NCBI GenBank assembly: GCA_024654145.1
Contig: JANLIM010000039.1
Coordinates: 1 to 15,573, forward strand
Direction: 5' to 3'
Length of the DNA: 15,573 bases
Origin: Candidatus Zambryskiibacteriota bacterium
Lineage (GTDB): Bacteria > Patescibacteriota > Minisyncoccia > Phycocordibacterales > Zambryskibacteraceae
Position numbers and translations under genes: made by a program. Under the pieces are notes generated by a model. It did no database searches and had not been told where the DNA came from. It worked only from the letters and a program-made list of their open reading frames with translations. How positions within the stretch are numbered: position 1 is the stretch's first letter; each line of letters begins with the position of its first letter. Shown here in pieces: positions 1 to 5,863 of this stretch.

Positions 1-650
1 TCGGCTGTTTTATCACCAATCAAAATCTTAAACTGGTTTCTCACATACGCCACGATGTCAGAATTAAATTTGTCCCCTGCGACACGTAAATTTTTTGAAC
101 GCACTATTCCACCGAGAGAGATGAGTGCGATATCAGACGTGCCTCCTCCAATATCTATGACCATATTTCCAACTGGCTCATGAATAGGAAGCCTCATGCC
201 TATAGCCGCAGCCATAGGTTCCTCCACGATATGCACTTCGCCTGCACCGGCGTTTCTCGTAGCATCACGCACGGCTCTGATCTCGACGTTGGTAATGCCG
301 GAAGGCACACCGACTACCACACGCGGGCTGAGCATCTTGTTCGAGCCTGAGGTAGCTTTGCCGAGAAGGTAGGCAATCATCTCTTCTGTAGTTTCAAAGT
401 CTGAAATGACGCCGTCGACCAGAGGCTTAATGGCTAAGATGTGTTCGGGAGTGCGGCCAAGCATGGCTTTGGCATCTGTGCCAATAGCCACGATCTGTCC
501 GGTCTTTTGGTTTACCGCAACGACTGAAGGTTCGTTAATAACAATGCCACTGCCGCGCAGGTAGACAAGAGTATTAGCAGTACCGAGATCTATCCCGATA
601 TCGTGGGAAAATAACTGACGCCATTTTTGATAATTCAAAAAATTCTTCAT
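1..650 (-). CDS. mreB: MreB rod-shape actin homologue, C-terminus cut by window edge
   Basis: Bacterial actin that polymerises at the inner membrane and positions the cell-wall elongation machinery. The 216 complete codons read from ATG at 650 give the actin ATPase signatures: phosphate-1 loop DIGIDLGTANT (residues 17-27), GVPSGITNVE (114-123), VEEPMAAAIG (142-151) and phosphate-2 loop DIGGGTSDIA (166-175). MreB is usually about 330-350 residues, so roughly 120 are missing beyond the left edge. Its ATG overlaps the proS stop by four bases (ATGA, 650-647), which implies translational coupling, and no separate promoter or SD is visible. An N-terminal segment with hydrophobic and aromatic residues (MKNFLNYQKWRQLF) may act as the membrane-binding helix. 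Identification is secure. Confidence 0.96.
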   Translation of the reverse strand, partial: MKNFLNYQKWRQLFSHDIGIDLGTANTLVYLRGSGIVINEPSVVAVNQKTGQIVAIGTDAKAMLGRTPEHILAIKPLVDGVISDFETTEEMIAYLLGKATSGSNKMLSPRVVVGVPSGITNVEIRAVRDATRNAGAGEVHIVEEPMAAAIGMRLPIHEPVGNMVIDIGGGTSDIALISLGGIVRSKNLRVAGDKFNSDIVAYVRNQFKILIGDKTA

Positions 651-1891
651 TGCTTGAGTTCTGCTATCAGATTTTCCAGAGAAAGCATTTTTACTTCGTC
701 TGAATTTCTCTCCTTTACTTCATAAAGCTTAGATTCCAAACTTTTGTCACCAATTACCACACGTGTAGGGATACCAATAAGATCCGCGTCAGCAAACTTC
801 TCTCCGGCACGTAAATTTCTATCATCGTAGAGAATTTCCACTCCTTCTGCCTGCAATTTCTCATAAACCTCATTGGCTAACACCGAGTGTTGACCAAGGG
901 AGATAAGATGGGCCCTAAAAGGCGCCACCTCTTTCGGCCAGACCATACCCTTTTCATCCGCAAACACTTCAGCCAATACTCCCATAAGCCTTGTAATACC
1001 AATCCCATACGAGCCTAAAAAGGCTGGCGTTTTATTTCCCTCCTTATCTGTGAAATAAAGCCCTAACTCTTCGCATTTTTTTGTACCAAAAGTAAAGATG
1101 TTGCCGACCTCAACTGCCTTCTTCATTTCAAAATCTTCCTTCTTTGCTCCGAGCTTCTCTAAAGTCTCATCGTTGAATATCTCTTCATTAAGCGCTAGCT
1201 TCCCATCTTTGTGTACATAAATATTGTCCTCGCCCGCTTCACAAATTGTCTGGAACTCATGACTAAATTTATCCGTAAAGACTCCACCAGAAGCCGAAGT
1301 CACGTAAGTGATATCTCCCAACCCTACCTTCTTAAATACATTAAGATATGCCTCAGTAGTCTTATCATAAAATTCCATGTGCTCTTTCTCGTCTCTAGAA
1401 TACGAATACATGTCCTTCATTATGAACTCGCGACAGCGCATAATGCCGCTTTTTGCCCTTACCTCATTTCTCAGTTTGTTCTGAAATTGGTGTACATATT
1501 GAGGAAGATCGTTATAGCTAGAAATATGAGAAACCATGAGATTGGTAATGGGTTCTTCATGCGACCAGCCGAAACCGACCTCACTCCCGTTCTTTAACGC
1601 AGACTTGAACCATACATCAACTTTCTCATCGCTCCAGCGATCAGTTTTTTCCCACAACTCTTTAGGCTGTAGGGTGGACATTAAAATTTCCGAAGAACCC
1701 AAGGCCTCCATCTCTTTTGAAACAATTTTTTTAATCTTATTTACAACTCTCAAACCCAGGGGTAGGAGCGAATACACGCCCGCGATCTCTTTGTTTATAA
1801 ATCCCGCGCGGGTGAGGAGAATGGCGTTTTTGGAAACTTCGTCAGCTGGGGCTTCTCGGCGTGTTTTGGTAAATAGTGAAGATTGCTTCAT
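647..1891 (-). CDS. proS: Prolyl-tRNA synthetase, short form without editing domain
   Basis: Class II synthetase that charges tRNA-Pro with proline in the cytosol. Motif 1 lies in residues 45-76, motif 2 at about 139-162 (LRNEVRAKSGIMRCREFIMKD) and motif 3 at 293-303 (GSYGIGITRLM). The C-terminal anticodon-binding domain spans about 325-414. At 414 residues it is well below the roughly 570 of E. coli ProS. The YbaK-like insertion between motifs 2 and 3 is absent, as in alphaproteobacterial and mitochondrial enzymes, so mischarged Ala-tRNA-Pro must be cleared in trans or tolerated. Motif 2 has LRNE where FRxE is usual. The start at 1891 is supported by a TAGAAT -10 box six bases upstream, which predicts a leaderless mRNA. 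It overlaps mreB by four bases. Confidence 0.96.
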   Translation of the reverse strand: MKQSSLFTKTRREAPADEVSKNAILLTRAGFINKEIAGVYSLLPLGLRVVNKIKKIVSKEMEALGSSEILMSTLQPKELWEKTDRWSDEKVDVWFKSALKNGSEVGFGWSHEEPITNLMVSHISSYNDLPQYVHQFQNKLRNEVRAKSGIMRCREFIMKDMYSYSRDEKEHMEFYDKTTEAYLNVFKKVGLGDITYVTSASGGVFTDKFSHEFQTICEAGEDNIYVHKDGKLALNEEIFNDETLEKLGAKKEDFEMKKAVEVGNIFTFGTKKCEELGLYFTDKEGNKTPAFLGSYGIGITRLMGVLAEVFADEKGMVWPKEVAPFRAHLISLGQHSVLANEVYEKLQAEGVEILYDDRNLRAGEKFADADLIGIPTRVVIGDKSLESKLYEVKERNSDEVKMLSLENLIAELKQ

Positions 1892-1926
1892 GGGGTTATT
1901 CTACCGAAAAGAGCCTTATATTGAAA
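1892..1926 (-). promoter_or_regulatory. proS promoter, leaderless type
   Basis: On the minus strand TAGAAT (1898-1903) is followed by exactly six bases (AACCCC) and then ATG at 1891, so the expected +1 falls on the start codon. A weak -35 (TTTCAA, 1921-1926) lies at 17-bp spacing. No SD is present. Confidence 0.55.
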
Positions 1927-1938
1927 TGTATTTTAGAG

Positions 1939-1968
1939 TTGACAAGATCACCTTTAGTATGCTACGAT
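1939..1968 (+). promoter_or_regulatory. Consensus -35 with TATGC extended -10 promoter
   Basis: TTGACA (1939-1944), an 18-bp spacer, then TACGAT (1963-1968) preceded directly by TATGC, which fits the TRTGN extended -10 motif. It points rightward, away from proS, towards the 41-codon ORF and hairpins at 1982-2155. The same design recurs at 7139-7167. Confidence 0.6.
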
Positions 1969-1981
1969 AAAGAAAGTGGTG

Positions 1982-2107
1982 ATGGTGCTGCTTTTCTGCC
2001 TTGCCATGGGCCTCCAAGGCGCATCTCTCATGGTCCCCCCGCGGTGGCACCTTCAAAAAACCACCGCGGGAGCGGGACTCGCTCTTTTTGTTCTAAATGT
2101 GGTATAA
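1982..2107 (+). CDS. Possible 41-residue hydrophobic small protein, or structured ncRNA
   Basis: A 41-codon ORF starts seven bases after the +1 predicted from the 1939-1968 promoter and ends in TAA five bases before a strong hairpin at 2112-2141. The product would be two hydrophobic segments (about residues 2-18 and 27-41) joined by PPRWHLQK, suggesting a membrane hairpin. It matches no family I know. Codon third positions are G or C in 24 of 41 codons, and the stretch looks GC-richer than its neighbours. The competing reading is a small RNA: the same DNA carries GCCTTG/CAAGGC (1998-2003/2015-2020), a perfect 10-bp stem (2038-2047/2061-2070) and a GAGCG/CGCTC hairpin followed by five T (2070-2089). 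The promoter supports a real transcript; coding status is undecided. Confidence 0.38.
   Translation: MVLLFCLAMGLQGASLMVPPRWHLQKTTAGAGLALFVLNVV
2038..2089 (+). terminator. Two adjacent stem-loops ending in TTTTT
   Basis: CCCGCGGTGG (2038-2047) pairs perfectly with CCACCGCGGG (2061-2070). Next, GAGCG (2070-2074) pairs with CGCTC (2080-2084), followed by TTTTT (2085-2089). This looks like an intrinsic terminator for the 1939 promoter. It lies inside the 41-codon ORF, so it would act as an attenuator if that ORF is real. Confidence 0.4.
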
Positions 2108-2111
2108 TAGT

Positions 2112-2155
2112 AAGGTCTGGCACGGAGTCGTGCCAGACCTTCTTCGTTTTATTTT
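2112..2155 (+). terminator. Strong 13-bp hairpin terminator between small unit and rseP
   Basis: AAGGTCTGGCACG (2112-2124) and CGTGCCAGACCTT (2129-2141) form a perfect 13-bp stem with loop GAGT, followed on the plus strand by a broken T-rich tract to about 2155. It starts 5 bases after the small ORF stop and lies 17 bases past the rseP stop (opposite strand), so it may serve both. The minus-strand side lacks a clear T run. An extended -10-like TGGTATAAT (2100-2108) sits just before it. Confidence 0.6.
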
Positions 2156-2157
2156 AT

Positions 2158-3255
2158 TTAAAAAATATTCCTGACGTCTCTGATAGTAATAAGAATCATA
2201 AGGAAAATAAGGAGGGCAAAGCCAGCAGCATTTACGGCATTAAAGAATCTGGCTGGGATTGGTCTCCTGGTAATTGTTTCAATGCCCACAAACAGAAGTC
2301 TGCCTCCGTCGAGCGCTGGGAAGGGAAGAAGATTTATTATAGAAAGATTAATTGATAAGAGTGCGGTGAACGTCACAAGATAGCTCCATCCAAGGTCTTT
2401 CATATCCCCTACCATACCGACAATTCCTACCGGTCCTGTGACAGCTCCCAGGTCAGCCTTACCGACAAATGCTTGTGAGATAAGTGTAGCGATAGCCTTG
2501 GCTGTGAATACTGTGAATGCCCAAGTAGTTTTTAGTCCGTGCCAAAAAGCTTGATGAGGAGGAAGTTGTACTGTACCTATAGTCTCCATTGCGATACCTA
2601 CAGCCGGCCTCTCGGCAATGATGTCAGTTGCCGGAGTGACGGTCACTTCTTTGGCAGTTTCTCCTCTATTAATTGAGAAGGTAATTGGCTCAGGAGATAA
2701 AGAAATGAATTCCGAGACAATCTGAGGCGAAAGCTGTGCGTCCTCTGTTGCACTTATAACGTCATTTCCCCTTGAAAGTGAGCCGATAGCATCCCCTGAT
2801 TTTAATCCACCCAGATCTGCAGGAGAGCCAGGCACCACAAGAGTAATGATGGTGCGTGGGTTCTCAAGCGGCACAGAAAGACCCGCAGGAGAAGGGATAC
2901 CTGTCATAAAACCAAGAGAAATTAGGAGCCATGCAAAAAGGAAGTTGAAGAAAACTCCCGCCGCAAGCACTGAAGCTTGGATGCCACGATTCTTGGATTG
3001 AAAACTTTCCGAAGAAACTTCTTCTGCCTCGGCTGAATCCGGGTTTTCTCCAAAGATTTTGACAAATCCGCCGAAAGGTAACCAGTTCAAGGTGAAATCT
3101 GTCCCCCACCAGGAGAAAAGTTTCTTGGCTCGAGGAGGATAGCCAAGACCGAATTCATCTACCCTGATGCCGAACTTTTTAGCCACCAGAAAATGTCCTA
3201 ACTCATGGACGATGATGAGCGCGCTCAAGATGATGAAGAAAATGATAATAGACAT
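2158..3255 (-). CDS. rseP: RseP/RasP-type site-2 intramembrane metalloprotease
   Basis: Zinc metalloprotease that cleaves substrates inside the membrane; in other bacteria it degrades anti-sigma factors and remnant signal peptides. The HELGH zinc motif is at residues 17-21 in the first transmembrane helix, and the third zinc ligand motif is NLLPFPALDGG, ending at residue 318. A single PDZ domain spans about residues 135-215 (IITLVVPGSPADLGGLKSGD). Further membrane helices are at about 97-119 and in the last 30 residues. At 365 residues it fits one-PDZ M50B proteins. It starts 17 bases after the frr stop, so the two are probably co-transcribed. The 3' end is followed by the 13-bp hairpin at 2112-2141. 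Its substrate here is unknown. Confidence 0.93.
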   Translation of the reverse strand: MSIIIFFIILSALIIVHELGHFLVAKKFGIRVDEFGLGYPPRAKKLFSWWGTDFTLNWLPFGGFVKIFGENPDSAEAEEVSSESFQSKNRGIQASVLAAGVFFNFLFAWLLISLGFMTGIPSPAGLSVPLENPRTIITLVVPGSPADLGGLKSGDAIGSLSRGNDVISATEDAQLSPQIVSEFISLSPEPITFSINRGETAKEVTVTPATDIIAERPAVGIAMETIGTVQLPPHQAFWHGLKTTWAFTVFTAKAIATLISQAFVGKADLGAVTGPVGIVGMVGDMKDLGWSYLVTFTALLSINLSIINLLPFPALDGGRLLFVGIETITRRPIPARFFNAVNAAGFALLIFLMILITIRDVRNIF

Positions 3256-3272
3256 TTATTTACGGCGTTGAA

Positions 3273-3815
3273 TTACAAGGTAATTTCTGACTCCTTCTTT
3301 TCTTGAAGCTCTTCAAGTTTTGTATTGGTTGCATCGACTAGCTTCTGAAGCTCTGCCTTAAGACGGAACTTGTCGTCTTTACTTAAAGACTCGTCCTTCT
3401 CCATCTGCCCCAATACTCTTTCTCTTTCTGTGCGGACTCTGATACGAGCCTCCTCCAACTTCTCTTTAGAAAGTTTGATAAGCATGGTTCGACGCTCACT
3501 TGTGAGCTCTGGGAAAGAGAGCCGTAAGCCGTTGGAATCAAGAGACGCTGAAAGTCCGAGATTGGATTCCCGCACTGCCTTATCAATATCTTTAGCGACA
3601 TCTTTGTCCCAAGGTACGACGCGCAAGGTCTTGGGGTCCTCAACAGAGACAGTTGCGAGCTGATGAATGCTCATTTTTGAGCCATAAGCTTCAACCTGCA
3701 CAGCATCAAGAATGGCCGGCATCGCTCTGCCAGTACGAAGGCCTGTGTACTCTTTTTTGAGCCACTCAAGGGCGCTCACCGCTGCTGTATTAAATTCTTT
3801 GAAGTCGTAAGCCAT
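3273..3815 (-). CDS. frr: Ribosome recycling factor
   Basis: Cytosolic factor that splits post-termination ribosomes together with EF-G. At 180 residues it is close to the usual 185. The N-terminus shows the conserved helix around LKKEYTGLRTGRAMP (residues 19-33), then the domain II region GSKMSIHQLATVSVEDPKTL, PWDKDV and the long charged C-terminal helix (SERRTMLIKLSKEKLEEARI onward). The start at 3815 is fixed by an extended -10 (TGTTATAAT) ending six bases upstream, giving a predicted leaderless mRNA. It heads the frr-rseP pair, an arrangement consistent with the frr to rseP neighbourhood of Firmicutes, with uppS, cdsA and dxr missing between them. Confidence 0.96.
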   Translation of the reverse strand: MAYDFKEFNTAAVSALEWLKKEYTGLRTGRAMPAILDAVQVEAYGSKMSIHQLATVSVEDPKTLRVVPWDKDVAKDIDKAVRESNLGLSASLDSNGLRLSFPELTSERRTMLIKLSKEKLEEARIRVRTERERVLGQMEKDESLSKDDKFRLKAELQKLVDATNTKLEELQEKKESEITL

Positions 3816-3830
3816 ATTTGGATTATAACA
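3816..3830 (-). promoter_or_regulatory. frr promoter, extended -10, leaderless type
   Basis: The minus strand reads TGT then TATAAT (3822-3827), six bases (CCAAAT), then ATG at 3815. The TG upstream of the -10 compensates for the lack of a recognisable -35. Expected +1 is the A of ATG. Confidence 0.6.
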
Positions 3831-3837
3831 CCTTGAC

Positions 3838-4242
3838 CTATTTTAGCTCCTTTAATTCTATCTCAGATTTTGAGAGATCAAATTTAATAGTAAATAAATC
3901 GAAAAACCCTCTTTGCCCCACTACGCCGTATTGCATTACATTTCCGGCCACACTGGGCATAAATCCAGCTTCAATTTCATAAGGCCATCCCCCAACAACG
4001 ATATTAACCTTATGCAAATAGTAAATTGAAGCCTTCCCACCAATTCCAAAAACCTCTTGAGGTTTCCCTTTCTTTACATTTATCCCAAGCGCTTCGCCAA
4101 TTTCGGCATGGAAAATACAAAGATCTGCACCTGAATCGACACGAACTTCATAACCAAAACCGTCTGTATTACTAGATGATGAAACTTTTATCGGTATAAC
4201 TGGACGAAGAACATTTCCAAATTTTTTATACCTGAATTTCAT
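3838..4242 (-). CDS. Retropepsin-like (clan AA) aspartyl protease
   Basis: A 134-residue single-domain protein with a retropepsin-type active site: hydrophobic strand then VDSGADLCIF, with the catalytic D36-S37-G38-A39. A second signature comes near the C-terminus, GVVGQRGFFDLFTIKFD, matching the usual LGRDFL-like strand of this fold. Such proteins act as dimers, each chain giving one aspartate. There is no signal peptide, so a cytoplasmic role is likely; the substrate is unknown. The start lies two bases after the stop of the DUF5678-like gene, so the two form a tight bicistron sharing the promoter at 4449-4454. The frr promoter begins within about 10 bases of its stop, and no terminator is seen between. 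Confidence 0.8.
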   Translation of the reverse strand: MKFRYKKFGNVLRPVIPIKVSSSSNTDGFGYEVRVDSGADLCIFHAEIGEALGINVKKGKPQEVFGIGGKASIYYLHKVNIVVGGWPYEIEAGFMPSVAGNVMQYGVVGQRGFFDLFTIKFDLSKSEIELKELK

Positions 4243-4244
4243 AG

Positions 4245-4433
4245 TTATCCCACGAACGAGGAAACTTTCTCCGGCATCCTGGTCAAAATAGGTGTTTGTC
4301 TGCTTTTAGCTTTGGCCCTTTCAAGCGCCTCTCGCGCAGTTTTCCCGGATGCAATAACAGTAACCTCGTTCTTGGCGAGTGCTACCCACAAACCCTTGTA
4401 TTTCTTCTGTAAATTAGTCCAGTTAATCGGCAT
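4245..4433 (-). CDS. DUF5678-like small protein
   Basis: A 62-residue protein starting MPINWTNLQKKYKG. The core pattern KKYKGLWVALAKNEVTVIA, SGKTAREALERAKAK and PILTRMP matches the DUF5678 family as I remember it. Its function is not known to me. The open frame extends upstream to 4637, but that part overlaps the neighbour's terminator and is not credible. TATAAT at 4449-4454 puts +1 near 4442, just past the ATG at 4445, so the ATG at 4433 is preferred. It is followed after two bases by the retropepsin-like gene. The pairing suggests the small protein is a partner, substrate or regulator of the protease; this is inference. Confidence 0.7.
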   Translation of the reverse strand: MPINWTNLQKKYKGLWVALAKNEVTVIASGKTAREALERAKAKSRQTPILTRMPEKVSSFVG

Positions 4434-4448
4434 TTGTTTAATCATAAC

Positions 4449-4471
4449 ATTATAGGACGTATCGACCAAGT
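4449..4471 (-). promoter_or_regulatory. Promoter of the DUF5678/retropepsin pair
   Basis: Perfect TATAAT on the minus strand (4449-4454) in the gap downstream of the terminator at 4521-4553. The -35 region is weak (AGCTTG at 17-bp spacing). Predicted leader is about nine bases to the ATG at 4433, with no SD. Confidence 0.5.
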
Positions 4472-4520
4472 CAAGCTTTCTGAAGAATAAAAATTGGATA
4501 AGAGACACCTCAGCTTCAAT

Positions 4521-4553
4521 AATAAGAAAACCGGCACCCTTCTTGGATGCCGG
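4521..4553 (-). terminator. Intrinsic terminator of the 171-residue gene
   Basis: The minus strand reads CCGGCATCC, loop AAGAA, GGGTGCCGG (4553-4531), a 9-bp stem with one G-T pair, followed by TTTTCTTATT. It lies 13 bases after the stop at 4567 and separates this gene from the DUF5678 unit. Confidence 0.85.
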
Positions 4554-4566
4554 CCTCGAAAAAAGC

Positions 4567-5082
4567 TTACTTCCCTGAAGGAAGAAGGTGCCGCACGATA
4601 GAAAAGAAAAGCTTGGTTGGCTCAGGGTGATTATCAAACTCCCTTTTCACCCGTGCCAGGGCGCGGCTGTAGCTCAGCATGACATCCTCAGGCCTTTGCC
4701 CCACAAACTTTGCCGCTGCGGCAACGCTAGTGGAAAGCTGCTTTACCTTCTTCTCATCCCGGACGATGTAGAGATATGCGACTCGGTCGTAGCTCTCATC
4801 TCCGGGATACCTTGGAGGAGATTGAGTGACAAGCTGTGGTGGAAAAGTTTTAGAAAGGGTTGAATTTAACCCGACAGTAACTTTCTCCAGCACCCCTGCC
4901 TTAACCAGTAACGACCGGGCGGTCGAATATTTCTGAGTATCGCGCCCATAGTTTCCTTTTAAATCACTCACACGATGGTTCCAGTGAAGTTTCCCCTCTA
5001 CTCTAATACCCCTTTCGAGGAGATCCGCGCAAAGATCCTGGAGGTTTGCAACTTGGGCCGGAACTTCCCTATGTTTTGGCAT
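4567..5082 (-). CDS. Unrecognised 171-residue cytoplasmic protein
   Basis: I do not recognise a family. The protein is soluble, basic and without signal peptide. Residues around 50-75 (KYSTARSLLVKAGVLEKVTV) have the look of a winged-helix recognition segment and strand, and the C-terminal half is helical with many Lys/Arg, so a nucleic-acid-binding role is possible but unproven. This is the only minus-strand gene here with a clear SD: AAGGTG four to five bases before ATG at 5082. Its promoter is TTGATT/TAGAGT (5112-5139), directly abutted by the 38-bp nested inverted repeat at 5140-5177, so it is likely regulated, perhaps by its own product. It ends in its own terminator, so it is monocistronic. 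Confidence 0.75.
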   Translation of the reverse strand: MPKHREVPAQVANLQDLCADLLERGIRVEGKLHWNHRVSDLKGNYGRDTQKYSTARSLLVKAGVLEKVTVGLNSTLSKTFPPQLVTQSPPRYPGDESYDRVAYLYIVRDEKKVKQLSTSVAAAAKFVGQRPEDVMLSYSRALARVKREFDNHPEPTKLFFSIVRHLLPSGK

Positions 5083-5139
5083 AAACTCACCTTTCAGATA
5101 AATCTCGTTGTACTCTACAATATAAATTCAGAAAATCAA
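5083..5139 (-). promoter_or_regulatory. Promoter and SD of the 171-residue gene
   Basis: Minus-strand TTGATT (5134-5139), 16-bp spacer, TAGAGT (5112-5117), then a leader of about 23 bases with AAGGTGAG (5086-5093) before ATG. A real leader with SD contrasts with the leaderless genes nearby. Confidence 0.5.
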
Positions 5140-5177
5140 ATACGTTACTTTTATGCTATAGCATTTTTGTAACGTAT
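5140..5177. repeat. 38-bp nested inverted repeat, probable operator
   Basis: Outer arms ATACGTTAC (5140-5148) and GTAACGTAT (5169-5177) are perfect; TTTT spacers follow on each side (5149-5152, 5165-5168); the core is the 12-bp palindrome ATGCTATAGCAT (5153-5164). The left end abuts the -35 box of the 171-residue gene. It also lies 36 bases after the holB stop, so a role in transcript ending is the alternative, but no T tract follows. Confidence 0.75.
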
Positions 5178-5213
5178 AGGTTGATTCAACGCGAGAACGC
5201 AAGATAAATGTAG

Positions 5214-5858
5214 TTATAGAACTAAGGAGAGATGCTCGAGAATTAGCCGGGCGGACGCAGCCCTGTCATCGCTATAACGTCTGGCTTCATAAACTTTTTT
5301 CAACGGCTCAGTCGAGCCTTTGGCGCGCAAAAGCAAGAGTAGTTCGTCGAGAAAGACTGAAAGATTCTTCCCTTGCCTGCCGGCAGGCAGGTCAGCATCT
5401 GCAAACTTCTTGGCGAAAGCCATACGTTCCTTCAATCCAAGTGAAAGAAACTTCTCTGCATCACTGGTCAAAGCCGAGCTTTGACCAGTGTGAGCAGGGC
5501 GCATGATTTGCATACGACTTCGTAGAGTTGGAATAATCAACCCTTCTTCTCTCACCACCAAGAAGAAGTGCGTATTCTCGTACGGATCCTCAAAAGTTTT
5601 GAGGAGTGCATTCTGCGCCTCGATACTCACGCGCTCTGGAGCGATAAAAAATATTTTTCTCTCGCCAAAGGCTTTCCTCGCAGCTGCGACAGTGAGCTTT
5701 CTTGCTTCATCTATACCAAACAATTCCTCGGTAAAGAGGAAATAGTCCGGAGAGCCTGTGAGCGTGGCTCCGTTTTCCACCCAAAAAGAATGCAAGAAAG
5801 CTTCGGCGGAACTCCGCTCGCCTACCAGAAGATAAGCGTGGTGAAGGGAATCCGCCAT
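5214..5858 (-). CDS. holB: DNA polymerase III delta-prime-like clamp-loader subunit
   Basis: AAA+-type subunit of the loader that opens the sliding clamp during replication. At 214 residues it keeps an N-terminal HHAYLLVG strand, the Walker B-like region with EAQNALLKTFEDPYENTHF (80-98) and the sensor-1-like stretch TLRSRMQ (111-117, where the usual is SRC). The P-loop is degenerate (VGERSSAEA, no Lys), as expected for the non-ATPase delta-prime subunit, and no zinc-binding Cys cluster is present. Residues 157-163 (LPAGRQG) come from an inserted palindrome at 5374-5389. It starts five bases after the FKBP gene stop, so the two share a transcript. A DnaX-like assignment is excluded by the missing P-loop. 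Confidence 0.82.
   Translation of the reverse strand: MADSLHHAYLLVGERSSAEAFLHSFWVENGATLTGSPDYFLFTEELFGIDEARKLTVAAARKAFGERKIFFIAPERVSIEAQNALLKTFEDPYENTHFFLVVREEGLIIPTLRSRMQIMRPAHTGQSSALTSDAEKFLSLGLKERMAFAKKFADADLPAGRQGKNLSVFLDELLLLLRAKGSTEPLKKVYEARRYSDDRAASARLILEHLSLVL
5374..5389. repeat. Short palindrome inserted in frame in holB
   Basis: The perfect 16-bp palindrome TGCCTGCCGGCAGGCA lies inside holB and encodes the LPAGRQG stretch without breaking the frame. From memory, this palindrome and peptide recur in many CPR proteins as a dispersed insertion; I see only one copy here. Confidence 0.7.
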
Positions 5859-5863
5859 GAGAG

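Noticed and set aside
2038..2089. Resemblance to a T-box (GGTGGCACC, then ACCGCGGGAG and a terminator)
   Set aside because: No specifier stem or AGAGA-like elements are visible, the orientation is away from proS, and no aminoacyl-tRNA synthetase or amino-acid gene follows on that strand.
1975..2090. SRP (4.5S) RNA on either strand
   Set aside because: The reverse strand has AGGCAGAAAAGCAGC, faintly like the SRP apical loop, but the conserved GGAA tetraloop and its surrounding bases are missing.
1211..2355. Three plus-strand ORFs (1211-1597, 1536-1970, 1876-2355)
   Set aside because: Antisense to proS, rseP or the small unit, with no family resemblance or start signals.
4434..4637. N-terminal extension of the DUF5678-like gene
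   Set aside because: It would overlap the neighbouring gene and its terminator and lie upstream of the TATAAT promoter.
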